The notes beneath the pieces were generated by a model. It saw only the letters and a program-made list of their open reading frames with translations. It ran no database searches and was not told the origin of the DNA. A stretch of DNA of 64,000 bases, from assembly GCA_947632385.1 (NCBI GenBank), contig CANRPD010000002.1:30803-94802 (forward strand), given 5' to 3'. A program made the translations under genes and the position numbers. How positions within the stretch are numbered: position 1 is the first letter of the stretch; each line of letters begins with the position of its first letter. The stretch comes from an uncultured Clostridia bacterium (lineage in GTDB: Bacteria; Bacillota; Clostridia; Oscillospirales; Acutalibacteraceae). This document shows positions 45,710-55,665 of the stretch, piece after piece.

Positions 45710-47695
45710 ATGCCCAAAAGAAAACAGGAGTACGGCAACGAGAGCATCCAGAGCCTGAAGGGCGCGGACCGCGTGCGGCTGCGGCCCGCGGTGATCTTTG
45801 GCTCGGACGGGCTGGAGGGCTGTGAACACGCCATTTTCGAGATCCTTTCCAACTCCATCGACGAGGCCCGGCAGGGCTTCGGCCGGGAGATCACGGTGAC
45901 GCGGTATCTGGACCGCTCGGTGTGCGTGGAGGACCACGGACGGGGCATCCCGGTGGACTATAACCCCAAGGAGGAGCGCTTCAACTGGGAGCTGGTGTTC
46001 TGCGAGATGTACGCCGGGGGCAAGTACAACAACGACAGCGGCGAGATCTACGAATATTCCCTTGGCCTCAACGGCCTGGGGCTGTGCTCCACCCAGTATG
46101 CTTCGGAGTTCATGGATGTGGACATCCGCCGGGACGGGTCCCGCTATACGCTACACTTTGAAAAGGGCGAGAACGTGGGCGGCCTGAAAAAGGAGCCCTA
46201 CGGGAAAAAGGACACCGGGTCGGTGATCCGCTGGAGGCCGGACCTGCAGGTGTTCACCGACATCGATGTGGGGCTGGAGTACTATCAGGATGTGCTCAAG
46301 CGGCAGGCGGTGGTCAACGCCGGGGTGACGTTTTACCTGAAAAACGAGGTGAGCCCGGGAAAATTCGAGACCCAGACCTTCGCCTATGAGAACGGCATCC
46401 TGGACCACGCCCGGGAGCTGGCGGGGGAGGATCCGCTGACGCCGGTCCAGCTGTGGCAGAGCGAAAAGAAGGTCCGGGACCGGGAAGACATGCCCCTGTA
46501 CAACACCAAGATCAACGTGGCGGCGGCTTTTTCCAACCACAACCACGTGGCGGAATATTACCACAACTCCAGCTTTTTGGAGCACGGCGGCGCGCCGGAC
46601 AAGGCGGTGCGCAACGCCTTTGTGTATCAGATCGACGCGTACCTCAAGCAGAGCGGAAAGTACAACAAAAACGAGAGCAAGATCACCTTCCAGGACGTGG
46701 AGGACTGCTTGGTGATCGTCATCAGCTCCTTTTCGAACCAGACCTCCTATGAGAACCAGACCAAGAAGGCCATCACCAACAAGGGCATCCAGGACGCCAT
46801 GGTGGAGATGCTGCGGCACAACCTGGAGGTCTATTTCATCGAGAACCCCCTGGATGCGGAGAAGATCGGCAACCAGGTGCTGGTGAACAAGCGCAGCCGG
46901 GAGGATGCGGAGAAGGTCCGGCAGAACATGAAGACCAAGCTCACCGGCAAGATGGACATGACCGGGCGGGTGGCGAAATTCGTGGACTGCCGCAGCCGGG
47001 ACGTGGCCCAGCGGGAGCTGTTCATCGTGGAGGGCGATTCCGCCTTGGGCGCGGTGAAGCAGGCCCGGGACGCCAATTTCCAGGCGGTGATGCCCATTCG
47101 CGGGAAGATCCTCAACTGCCTGAAGGCGGACTACGACAAGATCTTCAAGAGCGAGGTCATCACCGACCTGCTGAAGGTCCTGGGCTGCGGGGTACAGGTC
47201 AAGACCAAGGCCAACAAGAACCTGAACGCCTTCGACATGGACAGCCTGCGGTGGAGCAAGGTCATCCTGTGCACCGACGCGGACGTGGACGGGTTCCACA
47301 TCCGGACCCAGCTGCTGACCATGATCTACCGCCTGACGCCGGCGCTGATCGAGGCCGGGAAGGTGTACATCGTGGAGTCGCCGCTGTACGAGATCAACAG
47401 CAAGGACGAGACGTACTTTGCCTATGACGAAGGGGAGAAGAACGAGTTCCTCAAGCGGTTGGAGGGGAAGAAATACACCATCCAGCGGTCCAAGGGCCTG
47501 GGCGAGAACGAGCCCGAGATGATGAACCTGACCACCATGAACCCCAGCACCCGGCGGTTGATCCGCATCAATCCGGGAGACGCGGAGTATGCGGCCCGGA
47601 TGTTCGAGGTGCTGCTGGGAGACGACCTGAACAGCCGGAAGGACTACATCGCCGAGCACGGCGCAGAATATACCGACGAGCTGGACGTGAGCTGA
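45710..47695 (+). CDS. type IIA topoisomerase subunit B (ParE/GyrB-like, divergent)
   Basis: FEILSNSIDEARQGFG; VEDHGRGIPVD; ELFIVEGDSALGAVKQARD; ILCTDADVDGFHIRT. Confidence 0.93.
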   Translation: MPKRKQEYGNESIQSLKGADRVRLRPAVIFGSDGLEGCEHAIFEILSNSIDEARQGFGREITVTRYLDRSVCVEDHGRGIPVDYNPKEERFNWELVFCEMYAGGKYNNDSGEIYEYSLGLNGLGLCSTQYASEFMDVDIRRDGSRYTLHFEKGENVGGLKKEPYGKKDTGSVIRWRPDLQVFTDIDVGLEYYQDVLKRQAVVNAGVTFYLKNEVSPGKFETQTFAYENGILDHARELAGEDPLTPVQLWQSEKKVRDREDMPLYNTKINVAAAFSNHNHVAEYYHNSSFLEHGGAPDKAVRNAFVYQIDAYLKQSGKYNKNESKITFQDVEDCLVIVISSFSNQTSYENQTKKAITNKGIQDAMVEMLRHNLEVYFIENPLDAEKIGNQVLVNKRSREDAEKVRQNMKTKLTGKMDMTGRVAKFVDCRSRDVAQRELFIVEGDSALGAVKQARDANFQAVMPIRGKILNCLKADYDKIFKSEVITDLLKVLGCGVQVKTKANKNLNAFDMDSLRWSKVILCTDADVDGFHIRTQLLTMIYRLTPALIEAGKVYIVESPLYEINSKDETYFAYDEGEKNEFLKRLEGKKYTIQRSKGLGENEPEMMNLTTMNPSTRRLIRINPGDAEYAARMFEVLLGDDLNSRKDYIAEHGAEYTDELDVS

Positions 47696-47726
47696 GGCCA
47701 GCCGAAACAGAAAGGCAGGAAAGACC

Positions 47727-49958
47727 ATGCCGAAAAAGAAAAAGGAGCCCGATGCGGCGCCCCCCCGTGCCAAGGGGCACATCAACGGCGCGGGAGAGAT
47801 CGTGGAGCAGGACGTGGGGGAGACCCTGCGGGTGAATTTCATGCCCTACGCCATGAGCGTGATCCTGTCCCGGGCCATCCCGGAGATCGACGGGTTCAAG
47901 CCCTCCCACCGGAAGCTGCTGTACACCATGTACAAGATGGGCCTGCTGGGCTCCACCCGGACCAAGAGCGCCAACATCGTGGGCCAGACCATGAAGCTCA
48001 ACCCCCACGGAGACGCGGCCATCTACGACACCATGGTGCGCATGTCCCGGGGATATGAGGCGCTGCTGCACCCCTTTGTGGACTCCAAGGGCAACTTTGG
48101 CAAATTCTATTCCCGAGACATGGCCTGGGCCGCGCCCCGGTACACCGAGGCCAAGCTGGATCCCATCTGCCAGGAGCTGTTCCGGGACATCGACAAGGAC
48201 ACGGTGGATTTTGTCGACAACTACGACAACACCATGCAGGAGCCCACGCTGCTGCCCGCCACCTTCCCCACGGTGCTGGTGAACGCCAATACGGGCATCG
48301 CCGTGGGCATGGCCAGCAACATCTGTCCCTTCAACCTGCAGGAGGTCTGCGCCACGGCCATTGCCCTGATGCGGGACCCCCAGGCCGATCTGTTCCAGAC
48401 CCTGCGGGCGCCGGATTTTCCCGGCGGCGGGCAGCTGATCTTCGACCGGGAGCAGATGGAGAAGATCTATGAGACCGGCCGGGGGAGCTTTCGGGTGCGC
48501 AGCCGGTACGCCTATGACAAGGCCCAAAACTGCATCGACGTGACCCAGATCCCGCCCACCACCGCGGTGGAGATCATCGTGGAGAAGGTCGTGGACCTGG
48601 TGCGGCAGAACAAGCTCAAGGAGATCTCCGATATCCGGGACGAGACGGACTTGAACGGCCTGCGGATCACCATCGACCTCAAGCGCGGGGTGGACCCCGA
48701 CCGGCTGATGCAGAAGCTCTTCAAGCTCACCACTTTGGAGGACAGCTTTGCCTGCAACTTCAACGTGCTCATCGCCGGGGTGCCCAAGGTCATGGGCGTG
48801 CGGGAGATGTTGGAGGAATGGACGGCGTTCCGCATCGAATGCGTGCGCCGGCGGGTGTATTTCGACCTGAGCAAGTGCAAGGAAAAGCTGCACCTGCTGC
48901 TGGGCCTGCAGGCGATCCTGCTGGACATCGACAAGGCCATCCGCATCGTCCGGGAGACGGACGAAGAGGCCGAGGTGGTCCCCAATCTGATGATCGGGTT
49001 TGGCATCGACCAGGTCCAGGCCGAGTATGTGGCGGAGATCCGGCTGCGGCACCTGAACCGGGAGTATATCCTCAAGCGGACGGCGGAAGTGGCGGATCTG
49101 CAAAAGGAGATCGCCGAGCTGGAGAGCATCCTGGCCTCCCGGTCCAAGGTGAAGAGCATCATCATCCGAGAGCTGGAAAGCACTGCCCAGCGGTACGGTC
49201 AGCCCCGGCGCACCCGGCTGCTCTTTGCAGACGAGATCGGCGATGACGTGCCCGAGGAGGAGACCCCGGATTACCCGGTGACCCTGTTCTTCACCCGGGA
49301 GGGGTATTTCAAGAAGATCACGGCCCAGTCCTTGCGCATGAGCGGGGAACAGAAGCTCAAGGAAGGGGATGCGGTGGCCCAGCAGGTGGAATCCGGCAAC
49401 GCTGCCGACCTGTTGTTCTTCTCCGACCGGGGGCAGGTGTATAAGCTGAAAGTTTCCGATTTCGCCGACGGGCGGGCCAGCGTGCTGGGGGAATACATCC
49501 CGGCTCGGGCCCAGATGGACGAAGGTGAACGGGCAGTCTACATGGCCGCTGTGACGGATTATGCCGGGTATATGCTGTTTTTCTTTGAGAACGGCAAGGT
49601 CGCCAAGGTGGACATGAGCGCCTATCAGACCAAGACCAACCGGCGCAAGCTCATCGGCGCGTACAGCGACAAATCGCCGCTGGTGGCCGCGCTGTACCTG
49701 CAGGAGGACTGCGAGGTGCTGCTCACGGCGTCCTCCGGGCGGATGCTGCTGTTCCACACCGGGGTGATCCTGCCCAAGGCCACCCGGAACAACCAGGGCG
49801 TTCAGGCCATGACGCTGAAAAAGGGGCAGCGGCTGCTGTCTGCTGGGGTGTTTACCGACGGTTTGGTGCAGAATCCCGCCCGATACCGGAAGAAGCTGCC
49901 TGCGCTGGGGTCTCTGCCGGAGGCAGGGGACACCGCCGGGGAGCAGATGACCCTGTGA
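47727..49958 (+). CDS. type IIA topoisomerase subunit A (ParC/GyrA-like, divergent)
   Basis: AIPEIDGFKPSHRKLLYTMYKMG; NPHGDAAIYDTMVRM; catalytic-Tyr context APRYTEAKL; no QRRGGRG GyrA box. Confidence 0.93.
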   Translation: MPKKKKEPDAAPPRAKGHINGAGEIVEQDVGETLRVNFMPYAMSVILSRAIPEIDGFKPSHRKLLYTMYKMGLLGSTRTKSANIVGQTMKLNPHGDAAIYDTMVRMSRGYEALLHPFVDSKGNFGKFYSRDMAWAAPRYTEAKLDPICQELFRDIDKDTVDFVDNYDNTMQEPTLLPATFPTVLVNANTGIAVGMASNICPFNLQEVCATAIALMRDPQADLFQTLRAPDFPGGGQLIFDREQMEKIYETGRGSFRVRSRYAYDKAQNCIDVTQIPPTTAVEIIVEKVVDLVRQNKLKEISDIRDETDLNGLRITIDLKRGVDPDRLMQKLFKLTTLEDSFACNFNVLIAGVPKVMGVREMLEEWTAFRIECVRRRVYFDLSKCKEKLHLLLGLQAILLDIDKAIRIVRETDEEAEVVPNLMIGFGIDQVQAEYVAEIRLRHLNREYILKRTAEVADLQKEIAELESILASRSKVKSIIIRELESTAQRYGQPRRTRLLFADEIGDDVPEEETPDYPVTLFFTREGYFKKITAQSLRMSGEQKLKEGDAVAQQVESGNAADLLFFSDRGQVYKLKVSDFADGRASVLGEYIPARAQMDEGERAVYMAAVTDYAGYMLFFFENGKVAKVDMSAYQTKTNRRKLIGAYSDKSPLVAALYLQEDCEVLLTASSGRMLLFHTGVILPKATRNNQGVQAMTLKKGQRLLSAGVFTDGLVQNPARYRKKLPALGSLPEAGDTAGEQMTL

Positions 49959-49962
49959 ACTT

Positions 49963-49995
49963 GAGAGAGGCCCTCCGAAACGGAGGGCCTCTCTG
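49963..49995. terminator. bidirectional stem-loop between parC-like and ypeB genes
   Basis: GAGAGGCCCTCCG-AAA-CGGAGGGCCTCTC. Confidence 0.75.
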
Positions 49996-49997
49996 AG

Positions 49998-51347
49998 TCA
50001 GTCTGCCAGGGCTCCGTTTTCGTCGATGATCAGCCGGTACAGCTGCTCCTCCAGGCCGGTCTCGGTGTTGATATAGGTGAGGAAGGGTTCGCCGCCGGGG
50101 CTTTTGCAGCGGTATTCCCAGCAGAGCAGTTCCGTTTCCCCGGGAGAGGGGATCAGGGCCAGGCGCACGCTCTCCGGCGTCAGCAGCGGGCTGATGGCCG
50201 CGGCCGCTTCCTCTGCGGAGCGGGCAGGGGCAGGCAGGTCCCGGAAATGGCGGTTCATCAGATACCCCACCGCGTCATATTCCGTGATGATGCCCTGCTC
50301 CAGGTCCACGGTGACCTTCAGGAGATCCGGGTAGCAGAGGACCGGTTGTTCGCCCGCCTGGTCGGTGCCTGCAAAGTTGAAGGTGCACTGGTTGTCGGCG
50401 ATGGCATAGTACGTCTCCTGATAGGGCGCTTTCCCCAGACGGTCCAGCAGCCGGGCAGCCTGGGTCAGGGCATCCTCGGAATCCAGATTTCGGGCAGCAG
50501 AGGCCAGTTCCCGCTTGAAATAGGCGATCTCTCCGCCGGAACGGGTGATGTTGATGTGCACGTCTCCGGCTTGAAAGCTGTAAACGGGCAGTTCGTCGCC
50601 GCCCTCCAACAGAAGGGTCAGCGTTTCGGGAGCGCACTCCAGAAAGTCCGCAGCGATGTTGGCGGCCTGTGCGGCGTCGATGGGTTCGGCATCCTGGAGG
50701 AACAGGGGCTCCCGGTGATTCAGGTGGTCGGAGAACGGGCCGTCATACAGCAGAGACGGGGCCTCGGCGAACTCCTTGGCTGCCTCATCGAAATCGTCGT
50801 CCAGGGTGACCAAGTCGTCCAGCTCCTGCAGGTTGGAAAAACGACTGCCAGAGAGGTGGATGCGCTGGTCCTCAGTTCCCAGCCGGGCCTGGGCGTTTTC
50901 CAAGGCGGTGAGGAGCTTCTCCGCATAGGAACCCAGGGCCTGCAGATTCTCGTTGTCCGCGTCGGTCAGAGCGCCGCCGGCCGCCGCCTGCCGGGAGAGA
51001 GTCAGGGCGTAGTCCCCGGTCTGGGAGAGAAATCGGCTGATCTTTTCGGTGCGCTGCTGAGAAAGTGGCAGCACCGCCATGGCAGCTTTGGCGCCGCCGC
51101 TCTCTTCCAGCAGCTTGGCTGAAAGGGAGGTCTGGGTGAGCCCGGTGCCCACATAGGGTGCTTTTTGCAGGGTGGAGCGCATATCGGACACGTATTCGGT
51201 CAGGTCGCCCAGCGCCCGTCGGTAGGCGATCTCCAGGTCGGTCTCGGTAGAGCCCAGCCGGGTGTTCAGGTCGGTAAACAGGCCGGTCAGCGTCAGCGCG
51301 CCGGCCACTGCAAAGGTCAGGATGCGGATCTTGGTTCTTCGATTCAT
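49998..51347 (-). CDS. ypeB: germination protein YpeB
   Basis: YpeB-type architecture: N-term TM, DLTEYVSDMRSTLQKAPYVGT, SGGEIAYFKRE, C-terminal PepSY-like repeats (ITEYDAVGYLMNRHFRDLPAP). Confidence 0.88.
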   Translation of the reverse strand: MNRRTKIRILTFAVAGALTLTGLFTDLNTRLGSTETDLEIAYRRALGDLTEYVSDMRSTLQKAPYVGTGLTQTSLSAKLLEESGGAKAAMAVLPLSQQRTEKISRFLSQTGDYALTLSRQAAAGGALTDADNENLQALGSYAEKLLTALENAQARLGTEDQRIHLSGSRFSNLQELDDLVTLDDDFDEAAKEFAEAPSLLYDGPFSDHLNHREPLFLQDAEPIDAAQAANIAADFLECAPETLTLLLEGGDELPVYSFQAGDVHINITRSGGEIAYFKRELASAARNLDSEDALTQAARLLDRLGKAPYQETYYAIADNQCTFNFAGTDQAGEQPVLCYPDLLKVTVDLEQGIITEYDAVGYLMNRHFRDLPAPARSAEEAAAAISPLLTPESVRLALIPSPGETELLCWEYRCKSPGGEPFLTYINTETGLEEQLYRLIIDENGALAD

Positions 51348-51535
51348 GGGTTCCCTCCCGGTTTGATGGTTTCTCACAATATCTTTGCCGAAGTGTGGGG
51401 GAAAATTCACAGAGGAAATCGAGATTGTATCTGGTCTTTTTTGAAAAAATATGGTATACTGACTCCATATGCGACCATCGGTTCGGCGGGCGTGGTTCCT
51501 GGGCCCGGCCGAAGCGGGAAAAGGGGGAGCGCTTT

Positions 51536-52060
51536 TTGCGGATCTTAGGCATCGACCCGGGCTATGCCATCGTGGGATACGGCTTGGTAGACTGTGCCTC
51601 CGGGATGTACCGACCGGTGGCCTATGGGTCCATCACCACTCAGGCAGGGGCGGATTTCGGCATCCGGTTGGAGACCATCTATCGGGAGCTCCGTACGCTG
51701 CTGGAGCAGTACCGGCCCCAGGCCGCCGCGGTGGAAAAGCTCTATTTCTCCAACAACAAGACCACCGGCATCGGCGTGGCGGAGGCCAGAGGAGTGATCC
51801 TGCTGGCGCTGGCGCAGTTCCAGGTGCCGCTGTATGAGTATACCCCCATGCAGGTCAAGCAGGCGGTGACCGGGTATGGCAAGGCCCTGAAGCCCCAGGT
51901 CCAGGAGATGACCCGGCGGCTGCTGCGGCTCTCTGCGGTCCCCAAACCGGATGACACGGCGGATGCCCTGGCCCTGGCCGTGTGCCACGGGCAGGCGGCG
52001 GGTTCTCAGCTGCGCCGGCAGCTGCTGGAGCGTGCCCGGGATCCCGGGCGGGTCATATGA
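51536..52060 (+). CDS. ruvC: Holliday junction resolvase RuvC
   Basis: RILGIDPGYAIVGYGLVD; VEKLYFSNNKTTGIGVAEARGV; DDTADALALAVCH; TTG start. Confidence 0.97.
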   Translation: MRILGIDPGYAIVGYGLVDCASGMYRPVAYGSITTQAGADFGIRLETIYRELRTLLEQYRPQAAAVEKLYFSNNKTTGIGVAEARGVILLALAQFQVPLYEYTPMQVKQAVTGYGKALKPQVQEMTRRLLRLSAVPKPDDTADALALAVCHGQAAGSQLRRQLLERARDPGRVI

Positions 52061-52506
52061 GCGGGCTGGCGTTCGGCACCTGCGAAGCCCGGGACCGGCA
52101 AGTGCTGCTGGACCTATGCATGGACCTGGTGCGGACGTATGAAGATCCAGCCCGTATCTCCCTGCAGCGGGTGCAGGCCTGGGAGCAGCGCAAGCTGGAG
52201 GAGCACCTGGACCGGTACACCCGCCTGGAATTGGACGGTGTGCCGGTGGGGTACTTTTCCCTGGAAGATCAGGGAGACCGGCTGGAGCTGGACGACTTTT
52301 ACGTTCTCCCGGCCTTCCGGGGGCAGGGCCTCGGCAGCCAGGCGCTGCGCCGGATTTTGCAGGCTGCGGAGAAGCCCGTTTTCCTGTATGTATTCAACGC
52401 CAATACCGGTGCGGTCCGGCTGTACCGGCGCTTTGGTTTTCACGTTGCGGAGACCGTCGATACCCGGAGCACCCTGCAGTGGGAGCCCGGGGCAAAATCC
52501 ATCTGA
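52057..52506 (+). CDS. GNAT family N-acetyltransferase inside the ruv operon
   Basis: LELDDFYVLPAFRGQGLGSQALRRILQAAEKPVFLYVFNANTGAVRLYRRFGF; ATGA overlap with ruvC stop. Confidence 0.92.
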   Translation: MSGLAFGTCEARDRQVLLDLCMDLVRTYEDPARISLQRVQAWEQRKLEEHLDRYTRLELDGVPVGYFSLEDQGDRLELDDFYVLPAFRGQGLGSQALRRILQAAEKPVFLYVFNANTGAVRLYRRFGFHVAETVDTRSTLQWEPGAKSI

Positions 52507-52522
52507 AAAGCGAGGAGAGCGC

Positions 52523-53131
52523 ATGTTTTACAGTTTGTCCGGGAAGCTGGCCCACACGGAGCCCGGCGCGGCCATGGTGGATGTGGGCGGCGTCACGTTC
52601 AAGTGTCTGACCTCCATGGGGACGCTGCGGGCGCTGCCGCCGCTGGGCGAACGGGTGACGCTGTACACCCATCTGAACGTCCGGGAGGACGCGCTGGATC
52701 TGTTCGGGTTTGCCAGTCAGTCGGAGCTCAACTGCTTCAAGCTCCTGACGGCCATCAGCGGTGTGGGACCCAAGGTGGGCCTGGCCATCCTCTCGGAGAT
52801 GAGCCCGGAGACGGTAGCGCTGGCCGCCGCTGCCGGAGACGCCAAGCGCTTTACCCGGGCCAGCGGCGTGGGTGCTAAGCTGGCTCAGCGCATCGTATTG
52901 GAGCTCAAGGACAAGGTCAAAAGTCTGTCTGCGGCGGGCTTCGATTGGGAAGGTCCGGAGCCCGGGGGGGTGTCGGCTTCCGGCAATGCCGCTCAGGCGG
53001 TGGAGGCCCTGACGACGCTGGGCTATTCTCCCTCAGACGCTGCGGCGGTGGTGGGCCGGCTGGATTCCGCCCTGCCCACCGAGGAGCTGATCCGGGAGGC
53101 ACTGAAGATCTTCGGGACCGGCATGAAATAA
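52523..53131 (+). CDS. ruvA: Holliday junction branch migration protein RuvA
   Basis: LLTAISGVGPKVGLAILS; ASGVGAKLAQRIVLELKDK. Confidence 0.97.
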   Translation: MFYSLSGKLAHTEPGAAMVDVGGVTFKCLTSMGTLRALPPLGERVTLYTHLNVREDALDLFGFASQSELNCFKLLTAISGVGPKVGLAILSEMSPETVALAAAAGDAKRFTRASGVGAKLAQRIVLELKDKVKSLSAAGFDWEGPEPGGVSASGNAAQAVEALTTLGYSPSDAAAVVGRLDSALPTEELIREALKIFGTGMK

Positions 53132-53155
53132 TCGCAGGAGAAGGAGGCGCCTCAC

Positions 53156-54256
53156 ATGAAAAACGAAATGGGCGGCTACGGCCGGGATTGGGACCGGGCA
53201 GACGATCTGGACCTGGAGAACCGGCTCACCGACACGGGCTATATCCCCGGGGACGGCGAATCGGACAACCCCCTGCGGCCCAGGACCTTCAGCGAATACA
53301 TCGGCCAGGACAAGGTCAAGGAGAACCTGCAGGTGTTCATCGAGGCGGCCAAGAGCCGCAAGGAGACGCTGGACCATGTCCTGCTGTACGGCCCGCCCGG
53401 CTTGGGCAAGACCACTCTGGCGGGCATCGTTGCCAACGAGCTGGGGGTGAATCTGCGCATCACCAGCGGTCCGGCCATTGAAAAGCCCGGCGATCTGGCC
53501 GCGCTGCTCACCAATCTGGCCCCCGGGGACGTGCTGTTCATCGACGAGGTCCACCGCCTGCCCCGGACGGTGGAGGAGATCCTCTATCCGGCCATGGAAG
53601 ACTTTGCCCTGGACATCGTCACCGGAAAAGGCCAAATGGCGGCGTCCTATCACTTGCCCCTGCCCAAATTCACGCTGGTGGGGGCCACGACCCGGGCTGG
53701 GCAGCTTTCCGCGCCGCTGCGGGACCGCTTTGGGGTGGTGCTGCGGCTGGAGCTGTACAGCCCGGAGGAACTGGGAAAGATCGTCCTGCGCAGCGCAGGC
53801 ATCCTGCATGCGGAGATCGACGCCGACGCGGCCCTGGAGATCGCTTCCCGTTCTCGGGGCACGCCCCGCATCGCCAACCGCCTGCTCAAGCGGGTGCGGG
53901 ATTTCGCGGAGGTCATGAGCGGCGGGGTCATCACCCTGAATACCGCCCGGATCGCCCTGGACCGGCTGGAGATCGACGAGCTGGGTCTGGATGCCAGCGA
54001 CCGGAACATGCTCACCGCCATCATCCGGCACTACGGCGGCGGGCCGGTGGGACTGGACACATTGGCGGCTGCCATCGGGGAAGAGAGCGTCACCATCGAG
54101 GACGTCAATGAGCCGTACCTCATGCAGATCGGCTTCCTGGCCCGGACGCCCCGCGGCCGGGTAGCCACCGCTTCGGCGTATCTGCACCTGGGGCTGCCGC
54201 TGCCTGCCCGAATGCAGGAGGATGAACAGCTGCGGATGGAGCCCACCGAGGGATAG
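53156..54256 (+). CDS. ruvB: Holliday junction branch migration helicase RuvB
   Basis: [71 protein letters not shown]. Confidence 0.98.
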   Translation: MKNEMGGYGRDWDRADDLDLENRLTDTGYIPGDGESDNPLRPRTFSEYIGQDKVKENLQVFIEAAKSRKETLDHVLLYGPPGLGKTTLAGIVANELGVNLRITSGPAIEKPGDLAALLTNLAPGDVLFIDEVHRLPRTVEEILYPAMEDFALDIVTGKGQMAASYHLPLPKFTLVGATTRAGQLSAPLRDRFGVVLRLELYSPEELGKIVLRSAGILHAEIDADAALEIASRSRGTPRIANRLLKRVRDFAEVMSGGVITLNTARIALDRLEIDELGLDASDRNMLTAIIRHYGGGPVGLDTLAAAIGEESVTIEDVNEPYLMQIGFLARTPRGRVATASAYLHLGLPLPARMQEDEQLRMEPTEG

Positions 54257-54309
54257 GACCCCCGGGCAGCGGCATATGATTTTTCAAATTCAGAACGAGG
54301 TGTTTTTTC

Positions 54310-55662
54310 ATGGGAAGATTATTCGGGACCGACGGGATCAGAGGCATCGCCAACCAGGACCTGACCTGCGAGCTGGCCACTCAGCTGGGCCGGGCCGCAG
54401 CCTGTGTGCTGACCAATAAATCCAACCGCCACCCCAAGGTGCTCATCGGCAAGGACACGCGGCTCTCTTCTGACATGCTGGAGACCGCCATGGCCTCCGG
54501 CCTATGCAGCGTGGGTGCCAGTGTGGTGACCCTGGGCGTGGTGCCCACCCCCGCGGTGGCATATCTGGTGGAGAAATACAAGGCGGACGCCGGGATCATG
54601 ATCTCCGCCTCCCACAACTCCTTTGAGTACAACGGCATCAAGATCTTTTCGGGAGACGGCTTCAAGCTGCCCGATGACCTGGAGGAGCGCATCGAAGACA
54701 TCATTTTGGGCAAGTCGGACATTTCCGGCGAGTACCCGGATGCGGCGGGGATCGGCACGGTCACCCGGGCAGAGAACGCCACTCGGGATTATATCGACCA
54801 CGTGAAGTCCACCGTGCACTTTTCTCTGGACGGCATGAAGATCGCCATCGACACCGCCAACGGGTCCGCCAGCACCACTGCCGAGACGCTGTTCACCGAG
54901 CTGGGCGCCCAGGTGACCATGCTCAATGACCAGCCGGACGGCGTCAACGTGAACCGGGACTGCGGCTCCACCCACATGGAGGGGCTGATCGAATACGTCA
55001 AGACCCACCCCGTGGACGCGGGCGTGGCCTTTGACGGCGACGCCGACCGCTGCCTCATGGTGGATGAGCTGGGCAATTTCGTGGACGGCGACTTCATCAT
55101 GGCCATCTGCGCCCTGGACATGAAGAGCCGGGGCAAGCTCAACCACAATACCGTGGTGGGCACCATCATGACCAATATGGGCTTCCAGCGCTTCTGTGAG
55201 GACAACGGGATCCATTTCGAGGCCACCAAGGTGGGCGACCGTTATGTGCTGGAGGAAATGCTCCTCAGGGGCTTCTCCTTCGGCGGGGAGCAGAGCGGCC
55301 ACGTGATCTTCCGGGATTTTGCCACCACCGGCGACGGCCAAATGACCGCCTGCCAGCTGCTCAGCCTGCTCCGCCGCCGGGAGGCGAAGCTCTCCTCCAT
55401 GGCCACGCTGATGCAGCGCTTCCCCCAGACCATCGTCAATATCCAAGTCTCTCCCGAGGGCAAGCTGGCCTTCTATACCGAGCCCAAGGTGCGTTCTGCC
55501 ATCGACGAGGCCGCCGAGATCCTGGGCCGGGACGGCCGGATCATCGTGCGTCCTTCCGGTACCGAGCCGCTGCTGCGGGTCATGGTGGAGGGCAAAGATG
55601 AGGAACTGATCCGTCAGCTGGCGGAAAAGGTCGCCAAGACGGTCCGAGAGGAACTGGTGTAA
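54310..55662 (+). CDS. glmM: phosphoglucosamine mutase
   Basis: MGRLFGTDGIRGIANQDLT; GIMISASHNSFEYNGIKIF; FDGDADRCLMVDELG; RPSGTEPLLRVMVEG. Confidence 0.98.
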   Translation: MGRLFGTDGIRGIANQDLTCELATQLGRAAACVLTNKSNRHPKVLIGKDTRLSSDMLETAMASGLCSVGASVVTLGVVPTPAVAYLVEKYKADAGIMISASHNSFEYNGIKIFSGDGFKLPDDLEERIEDIILGKSDISGEYPDAAGIGTVTRAENATRDYIDHVKSTVHFSLDGMKIAIDTANGSASTTAETLFTELGAQVTMLNDQPDGVNVNRDCGSTHMEGLIEYVKTHPVDAGVAFDGDADRCLMVDELGNFVDGDFIMAICALDMKSRGKLNHNTVVGTIMTNMGFQRFCEDNGIHFEATKVGDRYVLEEMLLRGFSFGGEQSGHVIFRDFATTGDGQMTACQLLSLLRRREAKLSSMATLMQRFPQTIVNIQVSPEGKLAFYTEPKVRSAIDEAAEILGRDGRIIVRPSGTEPLLRVMVEGKDEELIRQLAEKVAKTVREELV

Positions 55663-55665
55663 GTC

